64,000 bases of DNA from Paracoccaceae bacterium. GTDB taxonomy: Bacteria; Pseudomonadota; Alphaproteobacteria; Rhodobacterales; Rhodobacteraceae. Within the stretch, counting starts at the first letter, position 1; every line of letters starts with the position of its first letter. The notes under the pieces were generated by a model. It was not told where the DNA came from and ran no database searches. It was given only the letters and a program-made list of their open reading frames with translations. The stretch lies in assembly GCA_007694945.1 (NCBI GenBank), contig REER01000061.1:62001-126000 (forward strand). Direction: 5' to 3'. This document shows, one piece after another, positions 35,257 to 46,409 of the stretch. A program made the position numbers and the translations under genes.

Positions 35257-38200
35257 GTGCAGTTCACCCGACTTCGCCTCAACGGCTTCAAGAGCTTCAC
35301 TGACCCGACGGATCTGTTGATCCATACGGGTCTTACGGGCGTGGTCGGCCCCAATGGCTGCGGCAAGTCGAACCTCCTGGAGGCACTGCGCTGGGTGATG
35401 GGCGAGAATCGCCCCACCGCCATGCGAGGCTCGGGCATGGAGGACGTGATCTTTGCAGGAAGCGACACCCGCGGCGCGCGCCATTTCGCCGAAGTCAGCC
35501 TGCATCTCGACAATTCCGCCCGCCTCGCGCCAGCCGCCTTCAATGATGCGGATCAACTCGACATCGTGCGCCGGATCACGCGCGATGCTGGCAGCGCTTA
35601 CAGGATCAACGGCAAGGAGGCCCGCGCACGCGATGTGCAGATGCTCTTCGCCGATGCCTCGACCGGCGCGCATAGCCCCGCGCTGGTGCGGCAGGGCCAG
35701 ATTGCCGAACTGATCAACGCCCGGCCCAAGGCGCGGCGCCGGATTCTGGAAGAGGCCGCGGGCATCTCGGGCCTCTATCAGCGCCGCCATGAGGCCGAGC
35801 TGCGCCTGCACGCGACCGAGACCAATCTCGGCCGCGTTAGCGACGTGATCGACCAGTTGGCCCAGCAGATGGCGCAGCTTGCTCGGCAGGCGCGGCAGGC
35901 CGAACGCTACCGCCAGATCGGCAAGCGGCTGCGCGAGGCGGAGGGGCTGTTGCTCTACCGTCGCTGGCGCGAAGCCGACCAGACACGGCTGGAGGCCGAG
36001 CGCGCGCTGCAGGAGGGGCTGCGTGCCAGCGCCGAGGCCGAGCGCGCGGCGCAGGCGGCCACGCGCGCGCGGGGCGAGGCTGAGGAGAGGCTCCCCCCCC
36101 TGCGCGAGGAAGACGCAATTGCCGGAGCGATCCTGCAACGGCTGGAAGTGCAACGCGATGCGCTTGCCCGCGAAGCAGAACGCGCCGCCGAGACAGTCCA
36201 GACACTGACCGCGCGCATTGCCCAGCTAGACCGCGACATTACCCGCGAAAGCGGGCTCAACCGCGACGCACAGGAGATGATCGCGCAGCTAGAATGGGAA
36301 CAGGGCGAGATCGCCAAGGCCAGCGACGGGCAGGACGACCGCCTGACCGAGGCCGCGCAACGGGCAAGCGACTCCGCCGCATTGTTGCAGGAACGCGAGG
36401 CCGCCTCGGACCAGCTAGGCGAAGATGTCGCGCGCCTGACGGCGCGCCATCAATCGGCGGAGCGCTTGCTCAGCGACCTCGGCGCGCGGCTGGGCCGCGT
36501 GGAGACCGCGCACGCCGAGGCACTGCGCCTGCGCAGCGCCTCCGAGAGCACGCTCAATGACGCGGGCGCGGAGATTGCCAGCGCTGAGGCAGAGCGCGAC
36601 GCCGCGAAAGCGCTGATGGAACGCGCAGAAACAGCGCTTGCCAGCACCGAAACCGCCCGCAGCGCAGCGCAGGCCGCCGAGGCCGAGGCGCGCGGCGCCT
36701 TGGCCGAGGCCGAGGGCGAAGCCGGGACACTGCGCGCGGAACTCAAAGCCCTCGCGCGCGTGCTGGAGCGCGATCAGGGCGATGGCACGCGTTTGCTCGA
36801 CCAGATCCGCGTTGCGCCCGGCTACGAGTTGGCGCTCGGAGCAGCCTTGGGCGAGGATCTGCGCGCGCCCTTGGCCGAGGATGGCTCGGGTTGGGTCACG
36901 CTTGACCCCTATGCGGCGTCCCCCGCCTTGCCCGAAGGTGCAGAGCCGCTTGCTCCGCATGTCACGACTCTCGGAGGCGCCGCGCCTTTGTCGCGGCGCC
37001 TGTCACAAACCGGCATTGTCACACCTGATGCGGGCACCCGGCTACAGCCTGTGTTGCAACCGGGCCAGCGACTGGTGTCGCTGAAAGGCGATGCCTGGCG
37101 CTGGGATGGGCTCCACACGAGCGCTGCAGATGCGCCCGGCACCGCCGCGCTCAGGCTGCAACAGCTCAACCGGTTGGAGGCCCAGCGCGAGGAACTTGTG
37201 CGCGCGGAGGCCCGCTGCTCTGAAGCCAAGACCACGCATGCCGAGCGTAAGACGCGGCTCGACACGCTGAGCCGCGCTGAACAGGACGCGCGACAGGTCC
37301 GCCGCAGCGCCGATCAGCGCCTGACCGAAGCTCTGCGCGCCCTTGCCAAGACCGAGACCGCCCGCGACACGGCGCGCGCACGGCTGGACACCGCGCGCGC
37401 GCAAGTCGAGCGGCTGGATACGGAACATGCCGAGATCGCCGCCCAACGCAGTGAAGCGATAGCGCAGGCCGGGAAGTTGCCCTCGATCGAGGGGGCGCGT
37501 CAGGAAGCCGAGCGCTTGCGCGAGGCGGTCGAGGCCGCGCGTATCGCGATGCTGAGCCATCGCGCGCAGGCCGATGAGTTGCGCCGCGAGGCAACGGCGC
37601 GTACGGCCCGCCAGCAGGAGATCACGAAATCGCTCAGCGGCTGGCGCCACCGGCTGGAAACGGCGGACCAGCGCGTGGCTGATCTGACTGAGCGGCGCGC
37701 GGCCAGTGCCGGGGAACTGGCGCAGGCCGAGGCCGCGCCGCAAGAACTCGAGGCAAGGCGCGAGGCGCTGGCGGGGGAGCTTGCCCGCGCTGAGGCACGG
37801 CTGACAGCGGCGCGTGATGCCCTCTCGGGGGGCGAGGCCGCGCTGCGCGCGGCCTCGGATGACGAGCGCCAGGCCGAACGCGCCGCCGCAGATGCCCGCG
37901 AGGCACGAGCGCGGCTCGAAGTGTTGCGCGATGCAGCGTGCGAAAGCGTTGCCGTCGCCGCCGGACGGATCGTCGAAGAGATGGACTGCTCGCCACAGGA
38001 CCTGCTCGCGCGGCTTGAGACCGACCCCGAGACCATGCCGGATGCAACCGCGCTGGAGGAAGAACTCCACCGCCTGCGCCGCGCGCGCGACGCGCTGGGA
38101 GCGGTCAATCTGCGCGCCGAGGAAGATGCCCGCGAAACCGGGCGCGAGCATGATATGCTGGTACAGGAAAAGGCCGATCTCGAAGCCGCCATCGCCAAGC

Positions 38201-38715
38201 TGCGGTCCGGAATCAATGCGCTCAACCGAGAGGGGCGCGAGCGCTTGCTGGTGGCCTTCGACAAGGTCAATGCCAATTTCGCGACGCTCTTCACGCATCT
38301 CTTTTCCGGTGGCGAGGCGCGGCTGGTGCTGGTCGAGAGCGATGACCCGCTCAATGCCGGGCTGGAGATCCTTTGCCAGCCACCGGGCAAAAAATTGGCG
38401 GTGCTCTCGCTGCTGTCAGGCGGCGAGCAGACGCTCACGGCGCTGGCGCTGATCTTCGCGGTGTTCCTAGCCAACCCGGCCCCGATCTGCGTGCTCGACG
38501 AGGTCGATGCACCGCTCGATGACGCCAATGTCGCGCGCTTCTGCGATCTGCTTGACGAGATGGTCCGCCGCACCGAGACGCGTTATCTGATAATCACGCA
38601 TAACGCGATCACCATGGCACGTATGGACCGGCTGTTCGGCGTGACCATGGCCGAACGCGGGGTCAGCCAGTTGGTGAGCGTGGATCTGAAACAGGCGGAA
38701 ACGCTGGTCGCCTGA
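35257..38715 (+). CDS. smc: chromosome segregation/condensin ATPase Smc
   Basis: 1152 residues, start GTG. N-terminal ATPase half with Walker A VGPNGCGKSN (about 30-39); long coiled coil from about 165 rich in Ala/Glu/Arg; a globular hinge at about 505-640 that is poor in the usual glycines; second coiled coil; and the C-terminal head with the signature LLSGGEQTLTALAL (about 1053) and Walker B VLDEVDAPLDDANV (about 1079). Acts with ScpA/ScpB to organise the nucleoid. The gene is monocistronic, followed by the dispersed element and a convergent flavoprotein gene. Confidence 0.96.
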   Translation: MQFTRLRLNGFKSFTDPTDLLIHTGLTGVVGPNGCGKSNLLEALRWVMGENRPTAMRGSGMEDVIFAGSDTRGARHFAEVSLHLDNSARLAPAAFNDADQLDIVRRITRDAGSAYRINGKEARARDVQMLFADASTGAHSPALVRQGQIAELINARPKARRRILEEAAGISGLYQRRHEAELRLHATETNLGRVSDVIDQLAQQMAQLARQARQAERYRQIGKRLREAEGLLLYRRWREADQTRLEAERALQEGLRASAEAERAAQAATRARGEAEERLPPLREEDAIAGAILQRLEVQRDALAREAERAAETVQTLTARIAQLDRDITRESGLNRDAQEMIAQLEWEQGEIAKASDGQDDRLTEAAQRASDSAALLQEREAASDQLGEDVARLTARHQSAERLLSDLGARLGRVETAHAEALRLRSASESTLNDAGAEIASAEAERDAAKALMERAETALASTETARSAAQAAEAEARGALAEAEGEAGTLRAELKALARVLERDQGDGTRLLDQIRVAPGYELALGAALGEDLRAPLAEDGSGWVTLDPYAASPALPEGAEPLAPHVTTLGGAAPLSRRLSQTGIVTPDAGTRLQPVLQPGQRLVSLKGDAWRWDGLHTSAADAPGTAALRLQQLNRLEAQREELVRAEARCSEAKTTHAERKTRLDTLSRAEQDARQVRRSADQRLTEALRALAKTETARDTARARLDTARAQVERLDTEHAEIAAQRSEAIAQAGKLPSIEGARQEAERLREAVEAARIAMLSHRAQADELRREATARTARQQEITKSLSGWRHRLETADQRVADLTERRAASAGELAQAEAAPQELEARREALAGELARAEARLTAARDALSGGEAALRAASDDERQAERAAADAREARARLEVLRDAACESVAVAAGRIVEEMDCSPQDLLARLETDPETMPDATALEEELHRLRRARDALGAVNLRAEEDARETGREHDMLVQEKADLEAAIAKLRSGINALNREGRERLLVAFDKVNANFATLFTHLFSGGEARLVLVESDDPLNAGLEILCQPPGKKLAVLSLLSGGEQTLTALALIFAVFLANPAPICVLDEVDAPLDDANVARFCDLLDEMVRRTETRYLIITHNAITMARMDRLFGVTMAERGVSQLVSVDLKQAETLVA

Positions 38716-38730
38716 CGCTCACGGTTGAAT

Positions 38731-38754
38731 TTGAGTATTTGTGGCAAGACGAAG
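38731..38754 (+). repeat. dispersed intergenic element, copy 3
   Basis: TTGAGTATTTGTGGCAAGAC followed by GAAG, in the 39-nt convergent gap between smc and the flavoprotein gene. Same core as copy 1 but in opposite orientation relative to the window, and here in a tail-to-tail gap rather than upstream of a gene. Confidence 0.5.
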
Positions 38755-39930
38755 TCACAATCGGACTGCATGCCGCCCGGCCCAATGCCCGGTCGACAGG
38801 CAGGCGGTCAGCAGATAGCCGCCTGTCGGGGCCTCCCAGTCGAGCATTTCACCTGCGGCAAAAACGCCAGGCCAGTCGCGCAGCATCAGGGCATCGGTCA
38901 GGGCCTCGCGGCGAATGCCACCGGCCGTCGAGATCGCTTCATCCATGGGGCGGGGGCCTTGCAGCGGCAGGGGCAGGGCCTTGAGCAGCCAGGCCAGTGC
39001 CGAGGGATCCGCCGGCAGCGGATGCGCGCAATCGCGCAAAAGCGCGAGCCGCGCGCCATCGAGGCCGAGCGCACGGCGCAGGCGGTTCTTCTGCGACAGC
39101 TTCGCGGGCTGACGGGCGAGCCTGTCGGCGAGGGTTTCGGCAGTGAGGTCTGGGAAGAGGTCCAGCATCAGCGGCGCGCCCTCGCGCAAGGCACGCGAGA
39201 GCGCGTAGATCCCGCCGCCCTCGACCCCGCGGGCGGAGAGGGTGAATTCGGCACGAATGCTGTGGTCGCCCGCCGACAGGCGGGCGCCCTTGATCGGGGC
39301 ACCGAAATGCGAGGTCATATGCGCGGACCAGTCCACCCGGAACCCCATATTGGCGGGCTGAAAAGGCGCCAGCGGGATGCCGCGCGCGGCCAGATGCGCG
39401 GCCCATCCGCCGTCCGAGCCCAGCCTTGCCCAGCTTGCCCCCCCCAGCGCGAGCACGCTCACACGCGGCGCGAGGCCGCGTGGACCGTCGGGGGTCGCGA
39501 AGTCGAAGGCGCCGCTCTGCCAGCGCCAGTTGCGGCGCATCTGCACCCCGAGCCTGTCAAGGCGCGCGAGCCAGGCACGCAGTAGCGGCGAGGCTTTCAT
39601 CGCCCGTGGAAAAACTCGCCCCGATGAGCCTGTGAACAAGGGCTGCCCCAGCCCTTCCGCCCAGGCCCGGATCTGCTCTGGCCCGAAGGCCCGCAGCATC
39701 GGCGCCAGCCAGTCGGCGGCCTCGGCATAGCAGGTGAACTGGTCAGAGAGCGGGGCGGCATTGAGCAGATTCAGCCCCGACTTGCCCGCCATCAGGAATT
39801 TGCGGGCGGGCGAGGGTTTCGCCTCGCAGATCACGACCCGCCGACCGGCCGTGGCCATCGACTCGGCTGCCATCAGCCCTGCCGGGCCAGCGCCGATCAC
39901 AAGCGCGTCAATTGTCTCGGGTTGTGGCAT
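38755..39930 (-). CDS. NAD(P)/FAD-dependent oxidoreductase, HI0933/TIGR03862-like
   Basis: About 391 residues. N-terminal FAD-binding Rossmann motif VIGAGPAGLMAAESM (about 11-25) with EAKPSPARKFLMAGKSGLNL (about 40-59), a combination typical of HI0933-like flavoproteins. The C-terminal STAGGIRREAL and GVFAAGEMLDWEAPTGGYLL region (about 345-375) closes the FAD site. The family's reaction is not established. ATG 39930 is used because AAGAG lies 8 nt upstream; an ATG at 39948 is in frame. Divergent from the EEP gene. Confidence 0.88.
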   Translation of the reverse strand: MPQPETIDALVIGAGPAGLMAAESMATAGRRVVICEAKPSPARKFLMAGKSGLNLLNAAPLSDQFTCYAEAADWLAPMLRAFGPEQIRAWAEGLGQPLFTGSSGRVFPRAMKASPLLRAWLARLDRLGVQMRRNWRWQSGAFDFATPDGPRGLAPRVSVLALGGASWARLGSDGGWAAHLAARGIPLAPFQPANMGFRVDWSAHMTSHFGAPIKGARLSAGDHSIRAEFTLSARGVEGGGIYALSRALREGAPLMLDLFPDLTAETLADRLARQPAKLSQKNRLRRALGLDGARLALLRDCAHPLPADPSALAWLLKALPLPLQGPRPMDEAISTAGGIRREALTDALMLRDWPGVFAAGEMLDWEAPTGGYLLTACLSTGHWAGRHAVRL

Positions 39931-40026
39931 CGGATCCACTCTTAACATTTCTTTGAGAGGCCCCATGTATTGTGGAACCGCAGGCCCTGCTACATATGGA
40001 GGAAATCCATCCGTTTCCGAAGGCTC

Positions 40027-40764
40027 ATGTCCGACCTGATCGTCAGTTCCTACAACATTCACAAGGCTGTCGGAACCGACATGCGGCGCGATCCGCTGCG
40101 CACGGTGCAGGTGATCGGCGAGTTGGGCGCAGATATCGTTGCCCTGCAGGAAGTTGACCGTCGCTTCGGTGACCGCCGCGGGGTTCTCGACCCCGAGATG
40201 CTGCGCGACACCACCGGGCTGACACCCGTCGCCCTGACCGACCGTCTCGGCACCCGCGCGCATGGGTGGCATGGCAATCTGCTGCTCTTGCGCGGGGCCG
40301 AGGTCGAGGAGGCGCGCGCCGTCACTCTGCCGGGGCTTGAGCCGCGCGGAGCGATCGTCGCCGACATCCGGATGGCGGGCCAACCGCTGCGGGTTATTGC
40401 CGCGCATCTTGGGCTTTTGCATCAGTCACGGCTCATGCAGGCGCGCTTCCTGTCAAAAGAGATCGAGGCCGGGGATGGGCGCCCCACTCTGGTGATGGGG
40501 GATTTCAACGAATGGCGCTTGGGCGCGGGCTGCTCGCTGATGCCGCTGCGGCGCGAGTTGCGCGCGGTCAAGCGCTCGGCCCAGACGATTGCCAGCTTCC
40601 CCGCGCAGATGCCCATGCTGCCCCTCGACCGGATCATCGGCTGCCGCGAGGCCGAAATCGGCGATCTGCGCGCCCATGACAGCGTGCTGGCGCGCAAGGC
40701 CTCGGATCACCTGCCGATCCGGGCGGCGCTGCGCTTGCCCCAGACCCAAAGCGCAGTTATGTGA
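40027..40764 (+). CDS. endonuclease/exonuclease/phosphatase family protein
   Basis: 245 residues. Metal-dependent EEP fold: [14 protein letters not shown] (about 4-17, catalytic Asn), [13 protein letters not shown] (about 39-51, Glu ligand), VIAAHLGL (about 120), VMGDFNEWR (about 150-158) and the C-terminal [10 protein letters not shown] (about 225-234) with the Asp-His pair. GGAGGAAA is upstream. Could act on nucleic acid, phosphoinositide-like lipid or other phosphoesters. Its stop overlaps a possible GTG start of miaB. Confidence 0.88.
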   Translation: MSDLIVSSYNIHKAVGTDMRRDPLRTVQVIGELGADIVALQEVDRRFGDRRGVLDPEMLRDTTGLTPVALTDRLGTRAHGWHGNLLLLRGAEVEEARAVTLPGLEPRGAIVADIRMAGQPLRVIAAHLGLLHQSRLMQARFLSKEIEAGDGRPTLVMGDFNEWRLGAGCSLMPLRRELRAVKRSAQTIASFPAQMPMLPLDRIIGCREAEIGDLRAHDSVLARKASDHLPIRAALRLPQTQSAVM

Positions 40765-40793
40765 GCGCGACATACCCAACACAGGCACGCTCC

Positions 40794-42116
40794 ATGACCG
40801 AGGCCCGGAAGCTCTATATCAAGACCTATGGCTGTCAGATGAATGTATATGACAGCGAGCGGATGGCCGAGGCACTGGGCGCCTCGGGCTACACGGTCAC
40901 GGATGCGCCCGAGCAGGCCGACATGATCTTGCTCAACACCTGCCACATCCGCGAGAAGGCCGCCGAGAAGGTCTATTCCGAACTGGGGCGGCTGAAACCG
41001 CTCAAGACTGCAAACCCCGATCTCAAGATCGGGGTCGCGGGCTGCGTGGCCCAAGCCGAGGGCGAGGAGATCATGCGCCGCCAACCGCTGGTCGATCTGG
41101 TTGTTGGGCCGCAGACCTATCACCGCCTGCCTGCGATGGAACAGGCCGTGCGCGCAGGCGAACGCGCGGTCGACACAGATTTCCCAGAGGAAGACAAGTT
41201 CGAGCATCTGCCCAAGGGGCCGCGTTTGAGGCGCGCGCCCGCGGCATTTCTCACCGTGCAGGAAGGCTGCGACAAGTTCTGCGCTTTCTGCGTCGTGCCC
41301 TACACGCGCGGGGCGGAAGTCTCGCGCCCGGTCGCGCGCGTGTTGAGCGAGGCGCGCGATCTGGTGGACCGCGGTGTGCGCGAGATCACGCTCTTGGGCC
41401 AGAACGTCAACGCCTATCATGGCGAGGGCGAGGGCGGCACATGGGGGCTGGCGCGGCTGATCCGCGAATTGGCGCGGATCGAGGGGCTGGAGCGCATCCG
41501 CTTCACCACCTCGCACCCCAATGACATGGAGGATGACCTCATCGCCGCGCATGGCGATGAGCCCAAGCTTATGCCCTATCTGCACCTGCCGGTGCAGTCC
41601 GGCAGCGACCGCATCCTCAAGGCGATGAACCGCAAGCATACAGCCGAGCAATATCTGCGCCTGATCGAGCGGCTGCGCGCCGCCCGCCCCGACCTGCTCT
41701 TGTCGGGGGACTTCATCGTGGGCTTTCCGGGCGAGACGGATCAGGATTTCGAGGCGACGCTCGCGCTCGTGCGCGCCGTCGGCTACGGGCAGGCCTTCAG
41801 CTTCAAGTACTCCGCCCGCCCCGGCACCCCCGCTGCCGAGCGCGCGGGCGTGCCGGATGACGTGGCCTCCGACAGGCTCCAGCGCCTGCAGGCGCTGCTG
41901 ACCGAACAGCAACGCGATTTGCAGCGCACCATGATCGGGCGTGAGGTCTCGGTGCTGTTCGAGAAACCCGGTCGACTGCCGGGCCAGATGGTCGGCAAAT
42001 CCGAGTATCTGCACGCGGTCCATGTCACCGACCCGCGCGTCGAGACAGGCCAGATCGCGCGCGTGCGCATCACCGAAGCGGCGCCGAACTCGCTTGGTGG
42101 TGTACTTGTCGCCTGA
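40794..42116 (+). CDS. miaB: tRNA-2-methylthio-N6-isopentenyladenosine synthase MiaB
   Basis: Radical-SAM methylthiotransferase acting on tRNA position 37. About 440 residues: UPF0004 domain starting [16 protein letters not shown] (about 9-24) with its three iron-sulfur Cys, the radical SAM CxxxCxxC in [13 protein letters not shown] (about 159-171), and a C-terminal TRAM domain ([20 protein letters not shown]). ATG 40794 chosen; a GTG at 40761 overlapping the EEP stop is also possible. Followed by a terminator. Confidence 0.95.
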   Translation: MTEARKLYIKTYGCQMNVYDSERMAEALGASGYTVTDAPEQADMILLNTCHIREKAAEKVYSELGRLKPLKTANPDLKIGVAGCVAQAEGEEIMRRQPLVDLVVGPQTYHRLPAMEQAVRAGERAVDTDFPEEDKFEHLPKGPRLRRAPAAFLTVQEGCDKFCAFCVVPYTRGAEVSRPVARVLSEARDLVDRGVREITLLGQNVNAYHGEGEGGTWGLARLIRELARIEGLERIRFTTSHPNDMEDDLIAAHGDEPKLMPYLHLPVQSGSDRILKAMNRKHTAEQYLRLIERLRAARPDLLLSGDFIVGFPGETDQDFEATLALVRAVGYGQAFSFKYSARPGTPAAERAGVPDDVASDRLQRLQALLTEQQRDLQRTMIGREVSVLFEKPGRLPGQMVGKSEYLHAVHVTDPRVETGQIARVRITEAAPNSLGGVLVA

Positions 42117-42150
42117 GGCCACAGCCCAAGACTGGGCCGCAGGCCAGGTC

Positions 42151-42203
42151 AGCGCCCGCGAATGGCCATGGGCGGGTGGGCGGGGCCGTGAGCGGGCGCT
42201 TTT
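42151..42203 (+). terminator. rho-independent terminator after miaB
   Basis: AGCGCCCGC (42151-42159) pairs with GCGGGCGCT (42192-42200), followed by TTT; the enclosed 32 nt contain a further GGCC/GGCC pairing. Lies 35 nt beyond the miaB stop in a 285-nt gap before phoH. The rest of the gap should hold the phoH promoter; nothing else was recognised there. Confidence 0.65.
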
Positions 42204-42401
42204 CCACGCTGCGGTGACGACATCGGCAACCTTATCAGCCCACCCTGCTGCGCCAGATATTGTGACACGCACGCAATATGCTTCTGTGTATCGCGGTTTT
42301 CCGGGCCATGTCGCAAATGAATCCTTGCACCAAGACAGCCCGCTTGGCAGCATCAATTTACGGACAAACGGCTCACCTCAAAGCCTCAATGGGAGATATG
42401 C

Positions 42402-43407
<1,006 letters not shown>

Positions 43408-43415
<8 letters not shown>

Positions 43416-43938
43416 TCCGCTCGTCGCGCTAGTGATCGAGGATGCGCGCTGGAGCGAGACCATGCTCGACCCGCTGGCTGATCGCGCCGCGCGCGCCACA
43501 CTCGCCTATTTGGGCCATGCAAGCGAAGGCTACCAAATCGTGCTCCTCGCCTGCGACGATGCCCGCATCGCCGCACTCAACGCCGATTTCCGGGACAAGC
43601 CCCAGCCAACCAATGTGCTGAGCTGGCCCGAATGGAACCTCGCTCCTGATGAGGACGGTGCCCTGCCCGAGCCTCCTCCCGCGCCGGATGCCGAGGACCC
43701 CGAACCCCTTGGCAATATTGCGCTGGCCTATGAAACCTGCCTGCGCGAAGCGGAGGAACAGGGCAAGCCCTTCGAGGCGCATCTGACTCATCTGACCGTG
43801 CATTCGGTGCTGCATCTGCTGGGCTATGATCACATCCGTGACAAAGATGCCGCGTTGATGGAAGAAACCGAAACACGTATACTTGCATACCTCGGGGTCG
43901 CAGACCCATATGGTGAGACGGCGCAGGCGCCAGAGTAA
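43408..43938 (+). CDS. ybeY: endoribonuclease YbeY (16S rRNA maturation)
   Basis: Zinc-dependent RNase of 16S rRNA 3' maturation and ribosome quality control, about 176 residues. The H-x3-H-x5-H metal motif is HSVLHLLGYDH (about 132-142) and the FRDKPQPTNVLSWP substrate-site segment is present near 60. Start is GTG 43408, overlapping phoH by 8 nt. A Pro/Glu/Asp-rich insert (PEPPPAPDAEDPEP) lengthens the protein relative to minimal YbeY. Confidence 0.94.
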
Positions 43939-43954
43939 CCCTTGGAAAGGACTG

Positions 43955-44824
43955 ATGGGCGACAGTATAGACGGATCTAGTGCAGCGCAGCGCGCGCAGG
44001 ATGATCCTAGAGAAAGTGAAGCACGCGGCCTGTTCGGCCGTCTCTTCGATGCCTTGACCCCCGATGATGACAGCGCTGCCAAGGCGCGTGCTTTGGGCGC
44101 AACCTTGCCGGGCCTCGCGCGGCTGCAGGATATGCGTGTCGAGGATGTCGCCATCCCCAAGGCCGAGATCGTCGCGCTCGAGCGAGGCACCGAGCTGGGC
44201 GATATCGTCGTAGCCTTTCGCGACTCCGGCTATTCGCGCATCCCGGTCTATGATGAGACGCTGGATCAACCGCTTGGGCTACTTCTGTTGAAGGACCTTG
44301 CCCTGCGTTATGGCTTCAACGGCCATCACGCGATTGATCTGCAGTCCCTCCTGCGCCCGATCCTCTATGTGCCGCCCTCGATGACCCTCGCTGTGCTCTT
44401 GCGGAAGATGCAGGCCGAGCGGACCCATTTCGCGCTGGTGATCGACGAATATGGCGGCGTGGACGGGCTGGTGACGATCGAGGATCTGCTCGAACAAGTG
44501 GTCGGCGAGATCGAGGATGAGCATGACACCGAAGATGAGGCGCAGATCCAGCATGAAACGCCGTCCACGCTTTTGGTCGATGCCCGTGCGCCGCTTGAAG
44601 AGATCGAGCGCGAGCTTGGCTTCGTGTTGATCGACCCGGAGGAGGAAGAGGAGATCGACTCACTGGGTGGCCTTGTCTTCCTGCTTTCGGGCCGGGTCCC
44701 GGTGCGCGGCGAGATGATCGCGCATCCTTCAGGGCTCGAATTCGAGGTGGTCGAGGCCGACCCGCGCCGCATCCACCGCCTGCGCGTCCATCTGCCCGAA
44801 GTGCTGCGCAAAGCTGCGCAATGA
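43955..44824 (+). CDS. CorC/TlyC-type CBS domain protein
   Basis: 289 residues, soluble, without the DUF21 membrane domain. A CBS pair spans about 65-185 (MRVEDVAIPKAEIVALE ... HFALVIDEYGGVDGLVTIED) and a CorC_HlyC domain about 200-285. Often annotated as hemolysin or magnesium/cobalt efflux component; the lnt neighbour is the classic ybeZ-ybeY-ybeX-lnt order, making this YbeX/CorC. AAAGG precedes the ATG. YbeX is linked to ribosome maintenance in E. coli, which fits the phoH-ybeY context. Confidence 0.9.
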   Translation: MGDSIDGSSAAQRAQDDPRESEARGLFGRLFDALTPDDDSAAKARALGATLPGLARLQDMRVEDVAIPKAEIVALERGTELGDIVVAFRDSGYSRIPVYDETLDQPLGLLLLKDLALRYGFNGHHAIDLQSLLRPILYVPPSMTLAVLLRKMQAERTHFALVIDEYGGVDGLVTIEDLLEQVVGEIEDEHDTEDEAQIQHETPSTLLVDARAPLEEIERELGFVLIDPEEEEEIDSLGGLVFLLSGRVPVRGEMIAHPSGLEFEVVEADPRRIHRLRVHLPEVLRKAAQ

Positions 44825-44831
44825 TTCTGCC

Positions 44832-46370
44832 TTGCTTCGCGATCTGACATCCACGCGCACAACCCTTTGGCGCAGCCGCCTGCAGATCGCAGGCGGATAT
44901 GGCGGCTTGGGCATACTTACGGCGGCGGGACAGGCTCCACTCGGCTGGTGGCCCGTCTCGATTGTCGCGCTGTCGCTGCTGATGTATTTTCTGCCGGGCG
45001 CTGGCTCCGCCCGCGCCTGGGGCGGACGCATGTGGCTGACGGGCACCGGCTATTTCGGGGCCTCGTTGTTCTGGATTATCGAGCCCTTCATGGTGCAGTC
45101 CGAAATCCATGGCTGGATCGCCCCTTTTGCCCTTGTCGGCATGAGCGTGGGCATGGCGCTGTTCTGGGCCGTCGCCGGCTGGGGTGCCGCCCGCGCGGCC
45201 TCTGGGGGCAGCGCGCGCCTGATCGCATTGGCCAGTCTGCTCGTGCTGCTCGAGATGTCGCGCGAATGGGTGCTGACGGGATTTCCCTGGGCCATGCTCG
45301 GCCATGGGCTGATCGGCACGCCCCTGATGCAACTCGCCGCACTGACCGGTGCGGGCGGGCTGAGTCTTTTGGTGCTAGCCGCCGCGATTTTTCCCGTGCT
45401 GGGACAGGCGCCGGGCAAGCGCGCCGCAGGCGCGGTTGCCTCCCTCATTGTGCTGGGCACTGGCTGGCTCTGGGGCAGCACACAAACCAACCTGCCCCCG
45501 GACCGTGACGCCGTGGTCAGGCTGGTGCAGCCGAATGTCCCACAAACCGAGAAATGGCTTGAAGAGAATATCTACCTGTTCTTTTTCCGTTTGCTCGACC
45601 TCTCTGCAGCACCTGCCGACACGCCCCCAGATCTGATCCTCTGGCCCGAGACGGCCGTGCCCTTTCTGCTCGAATATCCCGGCGACGGGCTCGAGATGAT
45701 GGCCGATGCCATGGTCGAACATGGTCCCGAGACCCTCCTCGCCTTTGGCGTGCAGCGTATGGAGGACGCACGTTTCTTCAACAGCCTCGCCGTGATCGAC
45801 ACGCAGGCGGAACTGCAGGCGATCTACGACAAGCACCATCTTGTGCCCTTTGGTGAATATGTGCCCGTGCTCGGCGCGCTGCTGGGCGAAGGCTATTCGG
45901 GTTTCGCCGCACAGCAATTGCTGGGCTACACTCCCGGCGCGGGGCCCGAGGTCATCGACCTCGGCCCCTTGGGAAAGGCCCTGCCTCTGATCTGCTATGA
46001 GGCGATCTTCCCGCGCCATATGCGCACCGAAACTCGCCCAGACTGGATCATGAAGGTCACCAATGACGCCTGGTTCGGCGAGTTGACCGGCCCGTTCCAG
46101 CACCTTGCCCAAGCAAGGCTGCGCGCAGTCGAGCAGGGGCTGCCGATGCTGCGTGTGGCCAATACCGGTGTTTCAACGGTGATCGACGCGCGCGGCGGGT
46201 TGGGCGCGACGCTGGAGCTGGGCGAGACCGGGTTTATTGATGCGCCGATTCCCGGCGCCTTGCCGCCGACGCTCTATGCGCGGCTCGGCGACTGGCCCGT
46301 GCTGCTGGTCTTGCTGGTGGTTTTCGTGAGCGCGGCCCTTGCGGGCCGCGCTCGAAACCCGCGGCAGTAA
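44832..46370 (+). CDS. lnt: apolipoprotein N-acyltransferase Lnt
   Basis: Inner-membrane enzyme adding the third acyl chain to lipoproteins. About 512 residues: six or so N-terminal membrane helices, then the periplasmic nitrilase-like domain with the Glu-Lys-Cys triad in ILWPETAVPFL (about 276), YDKHHLVPFGEYVP (about 335) and LPLICYEAIFPRH (about 388), and a last membrane helix. The start appears to be TTG at 44832, 8 nt after the CorC stop; no in-frame ATG occurs until about 50 codons in. The 3' end contains a 10-bp hairpin (46329-46352). Confidence 0.93.
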   Translation: MLRDLTSTRTTLWRSRLQIAGGYGGLGILTAAGQAPLGWWPVSIVALSLLMYFLPGAGSARAWGGRMWLTGTGYFGASLFWIIEPFMVQSEIHGWIAPFALVGMSVGMALFWAVAGWGAARAASGGSARLIALASLLVLLEMSREWVLTGFPWAMLGHGLIGTPLMQLAALTGAGGLSLLVLAAAIFPVLGQAPGKRAAGAVASLIVLGTGWLWGSTQTNLPPDRDAVVRLVQPNVPQTEKWLEENIYLFFFRLLDLSAAPADTPPDLILWPETAVPFLLEYPGDGLEMMADAMVEHGPETLLAFGVQRMEDARFFNSLAVIDTQAELQAIYDKHHLVPFGEYVPVLGALLGEGYSGFAAQQLLGYTPGAGPEVIDLGPLGKALPLICYEAIFPRHMRTETRPDWIMKVTNDAWFGELTGPFQHLAQARLRAVEQGLPMLRVANTGVSTVIDARGGLGATLELGETGFIDAPIPGALPPTLYARLGDWPVLLVLLVVFVSAALAGRARNPRQ

Positions 46371-46409
46371 TGTCATTTTCGCAGAGTGCGGCCAGCTCTC
46401 GGAAGAGCC

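Noticed and set aside
39964-40038. 24-codon ORF starting MYCGTAGPAT before the EEP gene
   Set aside because: GAGAGG lies upstream, but it overlaps the EEP start region, has no other support and no leader-like features.
40707-42356. 549-codon minus-strand open frame
   Set aside because: Antisense to miaB with no recognisable domain; typical GC-driven shadow.
46329-46352. 10-bp perfect hairpin AGCGCGGCCC/GGGCCGCGCT as a terminator
   Set aside because: It is inside the last codons of lnt and has no T-run; may contribute to termination but not enough to call.
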